Shown: positions 8,394-16,497 of the stretch, in pieces
Numbering within the stretch: the first letter of the stretch is position 1
How the letters are laid out: the number at the start of each line of letters is the position of its first letter
From: an uncultured Bacteroidales bacterium
GTDB taxonomy: Bacteria; Bacteroidota; Bacteroidia; Bacteroidales; Bacteroidaceae
Direction of reading: 5' to 3'
NCBI GenBank assembly: GCA_902798615.1
Contig: CADBXL010000023.1
Coordinates: 1 to 43,485 of the forward strand
Length of the DNA: 43,485 bases
Program-made: the position numbers and the translations under genes
The notes under the pieces: generated by a model
Databases searched by the model: none
What the model was told of the DNA's origin: nothing
What the model saw: only the letters and a program-made list of their open reading frames with translations

Positions 8394-10886
8394 ATGAAAA
8401 TATTAAGTAGTGCTTGGAAATTCATCTGTAAGATGACTGCGCGTTTCTGGGCTTGGTACAAGTCTATTTACAAAGGGCGTCCCTGGTATGTCAAGACCAT
8501 AAGCGTTCTTGGTACTTTGGTTGTGCTCTTCATGCTCTATCTCGGAGCTGTTGACCTTAATCTCTTCTGGCTTTTTGGAAAGTCTCCGGGCTGGTCTGAT
8601 ATCAGGGAACATCGTACTGCACAGGCATCGGAACTGTATTCTGCGGATGGTGTTCTTCTCGGAAAGTATTTCAATGAGAACCGTATTCCTGTAGAGTACA
8701 AGGACGTGGCACCTGTATTCTGGCAGGCACTCATAAGCACTGAGGATGAGCGTTTCTATAAGCATTGGGGCGTGGATCCTCTCGGACTTGTGGGAGCTGC
8801 AAAGGATGCTGCGACAGGCCGTGGCGGTCGTGGCGCTTCTACCATTACGCAGCAGTTGGCAAAGAATATGTTCCGTGTGCGTACTCAATACAGCACAGGT
8901 CTTGTGGGTAAGATTCCTGGGGTGAAGATTCTCATCATGAAGACCAAGGAATGGATTACCGCTCTCAAACTTGAACTTTACTTTGCTTCTACTAAGGGAC
9001 GTAAGGAGGGTAAGAACGAGATTCTAGTGCAGTATGCCAACACCGTGGATTTTGGACATAACGCATTTGGAATAAAGATTGCCTCAAAGACATACTTCAA
9101 TACCACGCCTAATAAGCTCACAGCTGATCAGGCCGCTGTGCTTGTGGGTATGCTCAAGGCAACTACATTCTATAACCCTATCTCTCATCCAGAGAACTCA
9201 TTGAAGCGTCGTAATGTGGTGCTTGAGAATATGCTCACACACGGCAATATTGATCGTGCTCAGTTTGATACTCTCAAGGCAAAGCCTATCGACTGCTCTG
9301 AGTTCAGACCTGAGGAAAACTATGACGGACAGGCAAAGTATTTCCGTGAGGCTGTTGCCAAGTACCTTGACAAATGGCTTGATGAAAACGGTCTCAATCT
9401 ATATACTGCCGGTCTGAAGATATATACTACCGTTGATTCTCGTATGCAGAAATATGCCGAGGAAGCTGCCATAAAGCAGATGAAGCAGGTGCAGCGCAAC
9501 TTCAACTCACATTGGGGAAAGACAAATCCTTGGCAAGACGAGCATCACAACGAAATCAAGAACTTCATCGAGGATATTGCAAAGCGTCAGAGCTGTTACA
9601 AGTATCTGAAGAACAAGTTCAAGGATAATCAGGATTCTATCGACTATTATCTCAACAAGCCTCATAAGGTGAAGCTGTTCGACTATGAGAAGGGCGAGAT
9701 AGAGAAGGAAATGTCAACAATGGATTCTATCCGCTATATGGTGCGCTTCATGCACTGTTCTTTCGTTGCTATCGAGCCTCAGACAGCCCACGTTAAGGCA
9801 TGGGTTGGCGATATCGACTTCAATCACTGGAAATATGACAAGGTAACGGCACAGCGTCAGCCTGGCTCTACATTCAAGCTCTTCGTATATACAGAGGCAA
9901 TGGAGCAGGGACTTACTCCTTGCGACAAGCGTCGTGACGAGTTCTTCTCAATGAAGGTATGGGATGAGAAGGAGAAGAAGGAAGTTACTTGGGCTCCAAC
10001 CAATGCCAACGGTTATTTCTCAGGTGACTCAATGCCACTCCGCTCTGCATTCTCACAGTCTATCAACTCTGTTGCTGTGCGTGTAGGTCAGGAAATGGGT
10101 ATCAAGAACATCATCGAGACTGCAAAGGCAATGGGTATCAAGAGTCCGTTAGATGATGCTCCTTCACTCTCTCTTGGTGCAAGTGACGTGAACCTTCTTG
10201 AGCTTGCCAATGCCTATAGCACCGTGGCAAATGAGGGTAAGGCACATCCGGAGGCAATCCTCGTGACACGAATAATTGACCGTGACGGTAATGAGGTATA
10301 TGTTGCGCCTAATGAGACAGAGCAGGCTATCAGCGTGAAGTCTGCATATTACATGACACAGATGCTGCAATCCGTAATGCGTGATGCAGGTGGTACAGGT
10401 CAGAGTCTTTGGGGATATGTACGTGACATTCGCGATACTCAGTTTGGTGGCAAGACTGGTACGTCAAACAACCATTCCGACGCATGGTTTATGGGCGTAA
10501 GTCCTAAGCTTGTGGCTGGAGCATGGGTAGGAGGAGAATACCGCTGCATACATTTCCGTACGGGTGCTCTCGGACAGGGATCACGCACCGCACTTCCAAT
10601 CTGCGGATACTTCTTCGAGTCTGTGTTCAACGATCCTGCTTTCGAGAAATATCATGGTAAGTTTGAGAAACCGAAGGAAATCGACGTTTCATCATCTATG
10701 TACGATTGTCCGTTCTATCGTTCTCATAAGGATACGCTTGAGGAAGATTCTCTTGTTGACGGATTGGAACTGCGACTTGACGCTAATGGTGAACCAATCA
10801 AGCGCGAACTTGCCCCTGCCGCTCCTGTTATTCAAAAGATGACAGAACCAGAACCACAGCAACAGGTTACGTTGAAGAATCTATAA
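8394..10886 (+). CDS. Class A penicillin-binding protein (PBP1A family glycosyltransferase/transpeptidase)
   Basis: Builds and cross-links peptidoglycan in the periplasm. The 830-residue protein has a basic cytoplasmic start and one membrane anchor (about 33-55). The GT51 domain has catalytic E117 in EDERFYKHWG and the block GASTITQQLAKNMF. The transpeptidase domain has S492-TF-K495 (STFK), S556-I-N558 and K687-T-G-T. All three active-site motifs are present, so both activities are expected. The extension after about 790 is Pro/Glu-rich and variable. It follows miaA by 72 bases on the same strand, so this envelope cluster joins lipid A and cell-wall synthesis. mrcA/ponA-type names fit, but the exact paralogue cannot be chosen from sequence alone. 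Confidence 0.95.
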   Translation: MKILSSAWKFICKMTARFWAWYKSIYKGRPWYVKTISVLGTLVVLFMLYLGAVDLNLFWLFGKSPGWSDIREHRTAQASELYSADGVLLGKYFNENRIPVEYKDVAPVFWQALISTEDERFYKHWGVDPLGLVGAAKDAATGRGGRGASTITQQLAKNMFRVRTQYSTGLVGKIPGVKILIMKTKEWITALKLELYFASTKGRKEGKNEILVQYANTVDFGHNAFGIKIASKTYFNTTPNKLTADQAAVLVGMLKATTFYNPISHPENSLKRRNVVLENMLTHGNIDRAQFDTLKAKPIDCSEFRPEENYDGQAKYFREAVAKYLDKWLDENGLNLYTAGLKIYTTVDSRMQKYAEEAAIKQMKQVQRNFNSHWGKTNPWQDEHHNEIKNFIEDIAKRQSCYKYLKNKFKDNQDSIDYYLNKPHKVKLFDYEKGEIEKEMSTMDSIRYMVRFMHCSFVAIEPQTAHVKAWVGDIDFNHWKYDKVTAQRQPGSTFKLFVYTEAMEQGLTPCDKRRDEFFSMKVWDEKEKKEVTWAPTNANGYFSGDSMPLRSAFSQSINSVAVRVGQEMGIKNIIETAKAMGIKSPLDDAPSLSLGASDVNLLELANAYSTVANEGKAHPEAILVTRIIDRDGNEVYVAPNETEQAISVKSAYYMTQMLQSVMRDAGGTGQSLWGYVRDIRDTQFGGKTGTSNNHSDAWFMGVSPKLVAGAWVGGEYRCIHFRTGALGQGSRTALPICGYFFESVFNDPAFEKYHGKFEKPKEIDVSSSMYDCPFYRSHKDTLEEDSLVDGLELRLDANGEPIKRELAPAAPVIQKMTEPEPQQQVTLKNL

Positions 10887-10900
10887 CAAAGTTAATAGTG

Positions 10901-10994
10901 AAAAGTTAAGAGTGAAGAATTTAAGTTACATTGTTCTGGCTATCTGATGCTTGAAACGGCAATACTAATTTAAATTCTTCACTCTTCACTTTTT
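10901..10994. repeat. MITE-like ~95-bp element, copy A
   Basis: The ends pair as AGTGAAGAATTTAA (911-924 of this ten-thousand) with TTAAATTCTTCACT, 14 bp perfect, and extend outwards to about 22 of 24 bases. The interior is not palindromic. The same sequence occurs in opposite orientation at 30845-30930 with only a few substitutions. It starts 14 bases after the penicillin-binding protein stop codon. Confidence 0.8.
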
Positions 10995-11086
10995 ACATAA
11001 AATAGCAAATAGTAAAATAGTAAAATAACGTCAGTTCGATGAATTTGCAACTTCTCAGCATCCCCTTATTTTTTGCCTTCGGCGAA

Positions 11087-11191
11087 CGTAAATGCCCGTG
11101 AATTATCCGTGAATTAATCGTAAATTCTTTTATTCTCATGTCAACAACAATAAATTTTCGGATAATTTGCGATTAATTTGCGATTAATTCA
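11087..11191. repeat. 11-bp-phased degenerate inverted array B
   Basis: Left half: CGTG or CGTA at 11097, 11108 and 11119 in units like CGTGAATTATC. Right half: CGGA or CGAT at 11159, 11170 and 11181 in units like CGATTAATTTG. The right half is the reverse complement of the left at roughly three-quarters of positions; several mismatches are G/A or T/C changes that keep G-U pairing in RNA. Part of a 400-base gap (10887-11286) without genes. Confidence 0.75.
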
Positions 11192-11214
11192 TGTAGCCAA
11201 GCGCAGCGTTTATT

Positions 11215-11262
11215 TTATTCGCTGAAGCTCATCAAGCTGAAGCAAGTCGTCGAACTCACGTT
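11215..11262 (-). repeat. Stand-alone module ending in the AACGTGAGTTCGACGA sequence
   Basis: On the minus strand this reads AACGTGAGTTCGACGA then CTTGCTTCAGCTTGATGAGC and further, nearly identical to 15446-15495, the left end of the 308-bp palindromic element. Here there is no palindromic core, so it is either a solo end or an independent repeat. Internally, GCTTCAGC is repeated directly. Confidence 0.75.
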
Positions 11263-11286
11263 AAAATAGTAAAATACTAGATAGCC

Positions 11287-13020
11287 TTGTCTCTCGATCT
11301 CCAGAATCCCGAACTCCAGAAGGCTCTACAGTTGATAGAGTTTTCCAACCGTTCCGTGTTCCTTACAGGAAAGGCGGGCACGGGTAAATCTACATTCCTG
11401 AGACATATTGCATCTACTACCAAGAAAAAGCACGTCATACTCGCACCTACGGGCATTGCTGCTATCAATGCTGGAGGCTCCACGCTGCACAGTTTCTTCA
11501 AACTCCCATTTCATCCGCTTCTGCCAAATGACAGCCGCTATTCTGCACGCAATATCCGCAGTACCTTAAAATATAATGGCGAGAAGGTGAAGATGATACG
11601 TGAGCTTGAACTTATCATCATCGACGAGATTTCTATGGTACGTGCCGATATCATCGATTTCATCGATAAGGTACTGCGCGTCTATTCTCGTAATATGTCG
11701 CAGCCTTTCGGAGGCAAGCAACTCCTGATGGTGGGGGATGTGTATCAGCTTGAGCCTGTCGTGCGCGAAGAGGACCGACAACTCCTGCAACCGTTCTATC
11801 CCTCCAGTTTCTTCTTTGATGCGCATGTGTTCCGTGAGAAGCAGGTTGTTAGCATAGAGTTGCGAAAGGTCTATAGGCAGTCTGATCCTGTCTTTATTGG
11901 AATCCTTGACAATATCCGCACCTCACAGGCTACCGACAGTGACCTTTCCCTGCTTAATGCAAGGGTGACTTCCGGACAATCAGGATTACTCCAAAGTGAC
12001 AGTCTCGCTATAACGCTTTCCACCACGCGCGATACTGTGGATTTCATCAATACTCAGCATCTTGAGGAACTTCCGGGGGAGCCTGTTATCCTTAATGGTG
12101 CCACAAGCGGTGATTTCCCCGAAACAATGATGCCTACGCCTATACAGCTTGAACTGAAGGTTGGGGCACAGGTTATCTTTATTAAGAACGATATGGATCA
12201 CCGTTGGGTAAACGGTACTCTTGGTATTGTCATCGGATTGGATGAGGACGGAACGCGCATATATGTAAGGAAAGAGTCGGGGGAGGAGGTTGATGTGGAG
12301 CGCGACCGTTGGTCTAATGTACGCTATGCCTTCAATGAGGTGGAGAAACGCATTGAAGAAGAGGAGATAGGCTCTTACATACAGTTTCCTGTACGTCTTG
12401 CATGGGCTATCACCGTACATAAGTCACAAGGTCTGACATTCAATAACGTGAAGATAGACTTCGGGCATGGTGTCTTTGCTGGAGGCCAGACCTATGTTGC
12501 CCTTTCCAGATGCACCTCTCTTGAGGGTATCGAGCTCAATCAGCCTATACGTCATTCTGATGTATTCGTGCGCGATGAGGTGAAACGCTTTGCTGCTGGT
12601 TACAATGACCAGAGGCTTATCAATCAGGCGCTAAAGGAAACGGCAGCTGATAAGCAGTATCACGATGCTGCAAAGGCTTTCGATAGGGGAGATATTTCCG
12701 AAGCTCTGAATCAGTTCTTCCTCGCCATACATAGCCGTTATGATATAGAGAAACCTGCACCGAAACGACTCCTTCGTCGTAAGCTCAATATCATCAAACT
12801 TCTTATGGACGATATAGAGCGCTTGAAAATGGAAGCTGAGACACAGAAACAGAGACTCATGCAGCTCTCTGTTGAATATACCATTATGGGTAAGGAATGT
12901 GAGCGCGAAAAGATGTATGAAGCTGCAATAGCCAATTACAAGAAAGCCCTGGATCTTTATCCCGAGGCAAGAGAGCCGCAGAAACGCATAGAGAAACTGC
13001 AAAAGAAATTGGGAAAATGA
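11287..13020 (+). CDS. PIF1/RecD-like DNA helicase with C-terminal TPR-like region
   Basis: A 577-residue superfamily 1B helicase. The Walker A motif GKAGTGKST is at 28-36, LIIIDEISM (Walker B, about 109-117) follows, then a GDVYQLEP motif, and near the end of the motor TVHKSQGLTF and TYVALSRC, the late helicase motifs. After about 450 comes a helical tail with TPR-like spacing (YEAAIANYKKALDLYPEA). Homologues commonly begin with a similar PELQKALxLI segment, so the start must be near 11287, but only a TTG is available, with an in-frame TAG nine bases upstream. A repeat module ends 24 bases before it. Likely acts in DNA maintenance; the exact substrate is unknown. Confidence 0.85.
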   Translation: MSLDLQNPELQKALQLIEFSNRSVFLTGKAGTGKSTFLRHIASTTKKKHVILAPTGIAAINAGGSTLHSFFKLPFHPLLPNDSRYSARNIRSTLKYNGEKVKMIRELELIIIDEISMVRADIIDFIDKVLRVYSRNMSQPFGGKQLLMVGDVYQLEPVVREEDRQLLQPFYPSSFFFDAHVFREKQVVSIELRKVYRQSDPVFIGILDNIRTSQATDSDLSLLNARVTSGQSGLLQSDSLAITLSTTRDTVDFINTQHLEELPGEPVILNGATSGDFPETMMPTPIQLELKVGAQVIFIKNDMDHRWVNGTLGIVIGLDEDGTRIYVRKESGEEVDVERDRWSNVRYAFNEVEKRIEEEEIGSYIQFPVRLAWAITVHKSQGLTFNNVKIDFGHGVFAGGQTYVALSRCTSLEGIELNQPIRHSDVFVRDEVKRFAAGYNDQRLINQALKETAADKQYHDAAKAFDRGDISEALNQFFLAIHSRYDIEKPAPKRLLRRKLNIIKLLMDDIERLKMEAETQKQRLMQLSVEYTIMGKECEREKMYEAAIANYKKALDLYPEAREPQKRIEKLQKKLGK

Positions 13021-13178
13021 TTTCTTTTTGAAAGCGAAGGCGAAAATGTATTATAAAAAAAAGAAAAGCTCTGTCCCTTTGTGTGTGTCTGTTTTTATTG
13101 GATATTTTGTGAATAGAACAAAGTATTTTAGCAAAAACAAAGAAATTTGCCAGAATGTTGCAAAAAGTTACGCAAAAA

Positions 13179-13210
13179 TTTGGTTAGTTCAAGAATAATG
13201 CGTACCTTTG
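13179..13210 (+). promoter_or_regulatory. Promoter of the tRNA-Pro pair
   Basis: TTTG (13179-13182), 20 bases, then TACCTTTG (13203-13210). The first tRNA begins 42 bases later. The surrounding region 13021-13251 holds no gene. Confidence 0.65.
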
Positions 13211-13251
13211 CACCGCATTTGAAAATAACCGAGGTTTTAACCAAAGTTTTT

Positions 13252-13324
13252 CGGGGTGTAGCGCAGTTGGTAGCGTTCCTGGTTTGGGACCAGGCTGTCG
13301 CAGGTTCGAGTCCTGTCACCCCGA
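13252..13324 (+). tRNA. tRNA-Pro (anticodon TGG), copy 1
   Basis: A 73-base cloverleaf: acceptor stem CGGGGTG/CACCCCG with discriminator A, anticodon stem CCTGG/CCAGG with loop TTTGGGA (anticodon TGG at 13285-13287), and T arm GCAGG-TTCGAGT-CCTGT. CCA is not encoded. Confidence 0.97.
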
Positions 13325-13357
13325 CTTTCATTTGAAAACAACATACCCAAATCCTTT

Positions 13358-13430
13358 CGGGGTGTAGCGCAGTTGGTAGCGTTCCTGGTTTGGGACCAGG
13401 CTGTCGCAGGTTCGAGTCCTGTCACCCCGA
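13358..13430 (+). tRNA. tRNA-Pro (anticodon TGG), copy 2
   Basis: Identical over all 73 bases to the copy at 13252-13324, with a 33-base spacer. Both are preceded by similar short flanks (CATTTGAAAA), so a unit larger than the tRNA was duplicated. Probably transcribed with copy 1. Confidence 0.97.
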
Positions 13431-13436
13431 CGAAAG

Positions 13437-13466
13437 TCCATCAGTTCAATAGACTGATGGATTTTT
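13437..13466 (+). terminator. Rho-independent terminator after the tRNA pair
   Basis: Perfect 9-bp stem TCCATCAGT/ACTGATGGA with a 7-base loop, followed directly by a T-run. Confidence 0.85.
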
Positions 13467-13537
13467 CGTTTTACTTAATTTCTGCTTCTCAAAAGAAAAA
13501 CGCAATCCACATAAGTGAATTGCGTTATATTTATATC

Positions 13538-14011
13538 CTAAAGTTTCCTGTTGGCATAATGTTGTATGCAGTCAGGAACTATGCGGGTGTATTCCTCATC
13601 TCCAAGTAGGGTAGAGGTAAGCAGCATATCTGCCGTAGTGCGGTTGGTGGCGAAAGCTATGTTGTAGAGTGAAGCCAGACGGCTAAGGGCAGACACATCG
13701 TTCTGATGACCTTGTACGGCAAGGTTGTCGCAGAAGAAAATCAGCATGTCAATCTTACCTTCTGCCAGCATGGCACCAATCTGCTGGTCACCTCCCAACG
13801 GACCGCTAAGCAATCGTGTCACCTTGTCCTTAAACGGGTATTCAGTCTCCTCATCAGTTTCGATTGCAAGCTCGCTAATCAGTCTTCCTGTAGTACCAGT
13901 AGCGTAAAGTTGATGCTTTGAAAGCAGGGTGGCATTGAATCTTACCCAATCCAACAACTCATTCTTTCTTGAATCGTGCGCAACAAGTGCAATGTTTAAT
14001 GTCGCTTTCAT
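13538..14011 (-). CDS. mgsA: Methylglyoxal synthase
   Basis: Converts dihydroxyacetone phosphate to methylglyoxal and phosphate, a bypass of lower glycolysis. The 157-residue protein (E. coli 152) has AHDSRK (H12, D13), YATGTTG, SGPLGGDQQ with catalytic D75, and D95 plus H102 in DNLAVQGHQND. Start: ATG at 14011, preceded by AAAGAAAGGA at the right distance; a TTG six bases further upstream is rejected. Transcribed alone, convergent with the tRNA-Pro genes. It carries a short acidic insertion (DEETEYPFKDK) before the GPLGGD loop compared with E. coli. Confidence 0.93.
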   Translation of the reverse strand: MKATLNIALVAHDSRKNELLDWVRFNATLLSKHQLYATGTTGRLISELAIETDEETEYPFKDKVTRLLSGPLGGDQQIGAMLAEGKIDMLIFFCDNLAVQGHQNDVSALSRLASLYNIAFATNRTTADMLLTSTLLGDEEYTRIVPDCIQHYANRKL

Positions 14012-14082
14012 AGTCAATCCTTTCTTTTAAATTAAACAATCTTTTACTAAAGTATAATACCTTTTCGGTGTGTTATCCGCTG

Positions 14083-14113
14083 CAAAGATAGTTTTTTCTT
14101 ATGTGCAGGACGA
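14083..14113 (-). promoter_or_regulatory. Promoter of mgsA
   Basis: Minus-strand TATCTTTG (14090-14083) matches TAnnTTTG; a weak TTCG-like -33 lies about 20 bases further up. About 70 bases separate it from the ATG. Confidence 0.5.
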
Positions 14114-14266
14114 ATGAATTTCCCCTATTTCTCGCCTGAAATAGATATTTCTTGGCTTATGTCAAGCATGATGTTTGCAGATTTAGTATTTAACGCAGAG
14201 ATGTGAGTGTATTGTGAAAATAAGGTAATAATAATTTGCTAAACCTCAAAATATCTGTCGAAGTAC

Positions 14267-14297
14267 TTGGTAGTTTTGAATATTTTGAGTAATTTTG
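14267..14297 (+). promoter_or_regulatory. Promoter of the BASS-family transporter gene
   Basis: TTGG (14267-14270), 19 bases, TAATTTTG (14290-14297); the ATG is 30 bases downstream. The rest of 14018-14326 is spacer between divergent genes with no other feature seen. Confidence 0.65.
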
Positions 14298-14326
14298 CCA
14301 TGTCGTAAGACATAATCATAATAAAC

Positions 14327-15274
14327 ATGAATCTACTAAACAGACTATACAATCTTTCGGCATGGATGGCGGCGCATATCACGCTGCTCGTTGTCGGTGT
14401 GGCAGCATTGGCATTGTTCGTGCCGATGTCATTCTCATGGATAGCAACTTCTGCGGTTACACCGATGCTGGGCGTCGTGATGTTCGGTATGGGATTGACC
14501 TTGAAACCCTCCGACTTCAAGCCTGTACTGATGCACCCGAAGGATATCCTCGTGGGCGAGCTGGCGCAGTTTTTGGTAATGCCATCCGTTGCGTGGTGCC
14601 TGTGTCGTTTGCTCAATCTGCCTTCAGAACTGGCTCTTGGCGTGATACTCGTGGGATGCTGCCCAGGTGGAACGGCAAGCAACGTGATATGTTATCTTGC
14701 AAAAGGCGACATTGCGCTGAGTGTCGCCATGACGGGAGTCTCCACGCTCCTTGCCCCGATAGTAACCCCCGCCCTTGTACTTCTCCTTGCAGGAAAGGAA
14801 GTCAACGTAGATGTCATGGGGATGTTTCTGAGCATCGTGCAAGTTATCATCGTGCCTATCATCCTCGGCTTCGTGGTGAGCCATTACTTCGGAAAGTTCA
14901 CGGCGAAGATAACGCCCATGCTGCCAATGGTCTCAACCTTAGCTATCGCCCTTATCATCGGTATCATAGTGAGCCATAATGCTCAGAGCATTATGTCATG
15001 CAGTCTGGTAGTTGCCGTAGTCGTGATCCTGCACAACGTGCTTGGCTTAGCTCTCGGATATGGGGTGGGGAAGGTGCTCGACATCGACTTCCCGAAACGC
15101 ACGGCAATAGCCATCGAGGTGGGTATGCAGAACTCAGGACTTGCCACTTCACTTGCTGCCACCCATTTCGCTATGTTCCCTATGGCAACGGTCCCTGGTG
15201 CCATCTTCTCTGTATGGCATAACTTCTCGGGAAGTATCGCTGCACAGATATTCCGAAAATTCAATAAGGGATAG
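14327..15274 (+). CDS. Bile acid:sodium symporter (BASS) family transporter
   Basis: A 315-residue inner-membrane protein with about ten hydrophobic segments. The block GVILVGCCPGGTASNV followed by YLAKGDIALSVAMTG is the family hallmark, with the unwound sodium/substrate-binding helix region; a second diagnostic stretch is EVGMQNSGLATSLA. These proteins move organic anions with sodium; in bacteria members carry bile acids, pantoate and others, and the substrate cannot be assigned here. It stands alone, divergent from mgsA, with a good promoter. It ends just before two short repeats (15277-15313 and 15334-15382), the second of which may terminate it. Confidence 0.9.
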   Translation: MNLLNRLYNLSAWMAAHITLLVVGVAALALFVPMSFSWIATSAVTPMLGVVMFGMGLTLKPSDFKPVLMHPKDILVGELAQFLVMPSVAWCLCRLLNLPSELALGVILVGCCPGGTASNVICYLAKGDIALSVAMTGVSTLLAPIVTPALVLLLAGKEVNVDVMGMFLSIVQVIIVPIILGFVVSHYFGKFTAKITPMLPMVSTLAIALIIGIIVSHNAQSIMSCSLVVAVVVILHNVLGLALGYGVGKVLDIDFPKRTAIAIEVGMQNSGLATSLAATHFAMFPMATVPGAIFSVWHNFSGSIAAQIFRKFNKG

Positions 15275-15276
15275 TT

Positions 15277-15313
15277 AGGGTGTGTGTATATTTAGTTAAA
15301 TATTAACTTTAAC
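15277..15313 (+). repeat. 37-bp repeat, copy 1
   Basis: AGGGTGTGTGTATATTTAGT and onward; same orientation as 16567-16603 and inverted relative to 20334-20370. A few substitutions from the other two. Confidence 0.75.
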
Positions 15314-15333
15314 TTTCTTGATTTATTATTCAA

Positions 15334-15382
15334 ACGCAGAGGCGCAAAGTCGCAGAGCTATATAAACTTTGCGTCTTTGCGT
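15334..15382. repeat. Inverted 8-bp-unit repeat (ACGCAAAG type)
   Basis: ACGCAGAGGCGCAAAGT on the left pairs with ACTTTGCGTCTTTGCGT on the right. It lies between the convergent transporter and lipoprotein genes, where it may act as a two-way terminator. The same 8-bp unit is tandemly repeated at 24361-24400. Confidence 0.6.
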
Positions 15383-15397
15383 ATCTTCGATTAGTTA

Positions 15398-16011
15398 TTA
15401 ATCACTTAATTCATATATCTGCATCATTTTTCCAATATCTAACTTAACGTGAGTTCGACGACTTGCTTCTGCTTGATGAGCTTCAGCGAATAATTCAAGA
15501 CTGCGAGGGCTGAAAGCCCGACACCTAATAGGGCAGTTCGTAAGGGCTGTTATTCGAAAGATGCGTGATTAAGGGAGCGCTGTAAGTGCGACACCTGAAG
15601 ACTTTAGGTGTCGGTCCTACAGACCTCATCCCCCTATATCGACAAATATAACAGCCCTAACGGACTGCCCTTTTAGGCATCGCTCCTTCAGAGCTCTTTC
15701 AACCACATGATAGTCAACAATATACAACTGAATAAATTCGTCGAACTCACGTTATCTACAAAGGCCAGACTTCCATCACGGAAGTCTCCATTCTGTGTGA
15801 CAGAATAAAATACTCCCTTAATGGTATCATTATCTGATTTTCGCAAGATTAATCCCAAATACTCGTTTTCTTCGGTAGTATCATTTATCCAAACCTCATG
15901 CTCCCACGTTCCTATATAGTCTTGTGGCTTTGGCGTATAGTTTTGAATAATAGCCTTTTGGCAAGATGCTAATACTAAGTATATAAGAAATATAACAAGA
16001 TATTTATTCAT
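15398..16011 (-). pseudogene. Small lipoprotein gene interrupted by a 308-bp palindromic element
   Basis: The gene starts at ATG 16011 with MNKYLVIFLIYLVLASC, a lipoprotein signal peptide ending in a lipobox (LASC). Codons continue intact to GAT at 15756-15754. The palindromic element then enters, and the present frame runs into it and stops at 15688. If the element is removed, the frame continues without a shift from 15445 to a TAA at 15398-15400, giving the junction FVDKLDIGKMMQIYELSD and a 101-residue protein. A good promoter at 16126-16156 supports the start. The body (GTWEHEVWINDTTEENEYLG) is not a family I recognise. The cell should now make a protein lacking the native last 15 residues and ending in element-encoded ones. 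Confidence 0.75.
15446..15753. mobile_element. 308-bp palindromic MITE-like element, complete copy
   Basis: Bounded by perfect 16-bp terminal inverted repeats AACGTGAGTTCGACGA (15446-15461) and its complement (15738-15753). Inside, GGGCAGTTCGTAAGGGCTGT on the left pairs with ACAGCCCTAACGGACTGCCC on the right, and the centre is an 8-bp stem CGACACCT/AGGTGTCG. It carries no gene of its own, so any movement would need a transposase from elsewhere. It disrupts the lipoprotein gene at GAT^AAG; no target duplication longer than two bases is evident. Confidence 0.8.
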
Positions 16012-16125
16012 GTAAATGATTCTGTTTTTATTATAAGTTTCAATCCCAATTGTATGTTGTTCATCATCCATTATAGGAATAAGTTTTGGTAATTCTGCAT
16101 ACGTCATGCATACATTGCATGGGTA

Positions 16126-16156
16126 CAAAGTTAATAAAATCCGGGAATATAACAAG
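16126..16156 (-). promoter_or_regulatory. Promoter of the interrupted lipoprotein gene
   Basis: Minus-strand TTG (16155-16153), 19 bases, TAACTTTG (16133-16126). It leaves a leader of about 110 bases before the ATG at 16011 and shows that the longer open frame reaching 16251 is not the gene. Confidence 0.6.
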
Positions 16157-16235
16157 GTCAAGAAGTTGATTTCTTCTCTTTTTGCTAAAATTATTTCTTT
16201 TGCCTTATAAAACAGTTTTATGGAGAAGCTAAACA

Positions 16236-16331
16236 TCCCTTCAAACTCCAATATCTGGGAACGGACCTGAAACGGACCTGAAACGGACTTGGAACGGACC
16301 TATAACGGATTCACAACGGACTCACTTCGAA
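16236..16331. repeat. 11-bp-phased array C
   Basis: CGGA begins at 16262, 16273, 16284, 16295, 16306 and 16317, and CGA at 16328, all exactly 11 bp apart; units read CGGACCTGAAA, CGGACTTGGAA, CGGACCTATAA and so on. Left of the centre only two TCC units (16236, 16247) keep the phase, so the inverted half is short or eroded. The unit closely resembles that in array A's right arm. Confidence 0.85.
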
Positions 16332-16497
16332 GGTAGAACTTGGTTATGCTTTTGGTTAAACATTTGGGTGCATAATTATAAAGGGAATATGCTGTAACTT
16401 ATTGATATGTAGATGCTTATGGGGTAAGGAATGGTAAAAGGTTAATATTTAACTTTTTTGTATGACACCTACACAGATTTTGGTGACTCTTCAATTC

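Noticed and set aside
13128-13425. Short minus-strand frames over the tRNA-Pro genes (MTGLEPATAWSQTRNATNC...)
   Set aside because: These are translations of tRNA antisense, a common mis-annotation.
15446-15753. Structured non-coding RNA or riboswitch
   Set aside because: The strong folding is explained by the inverted-repeat element, which interrupts a gene; no downstream gene would be controlled by it.
16012-16251. Upstream extension of the lipoprotein open frame
   Set aside because: The true start is the lipoprotein signal peptide at 16011, with a good promoter inside the supposed extension and array C just above it.
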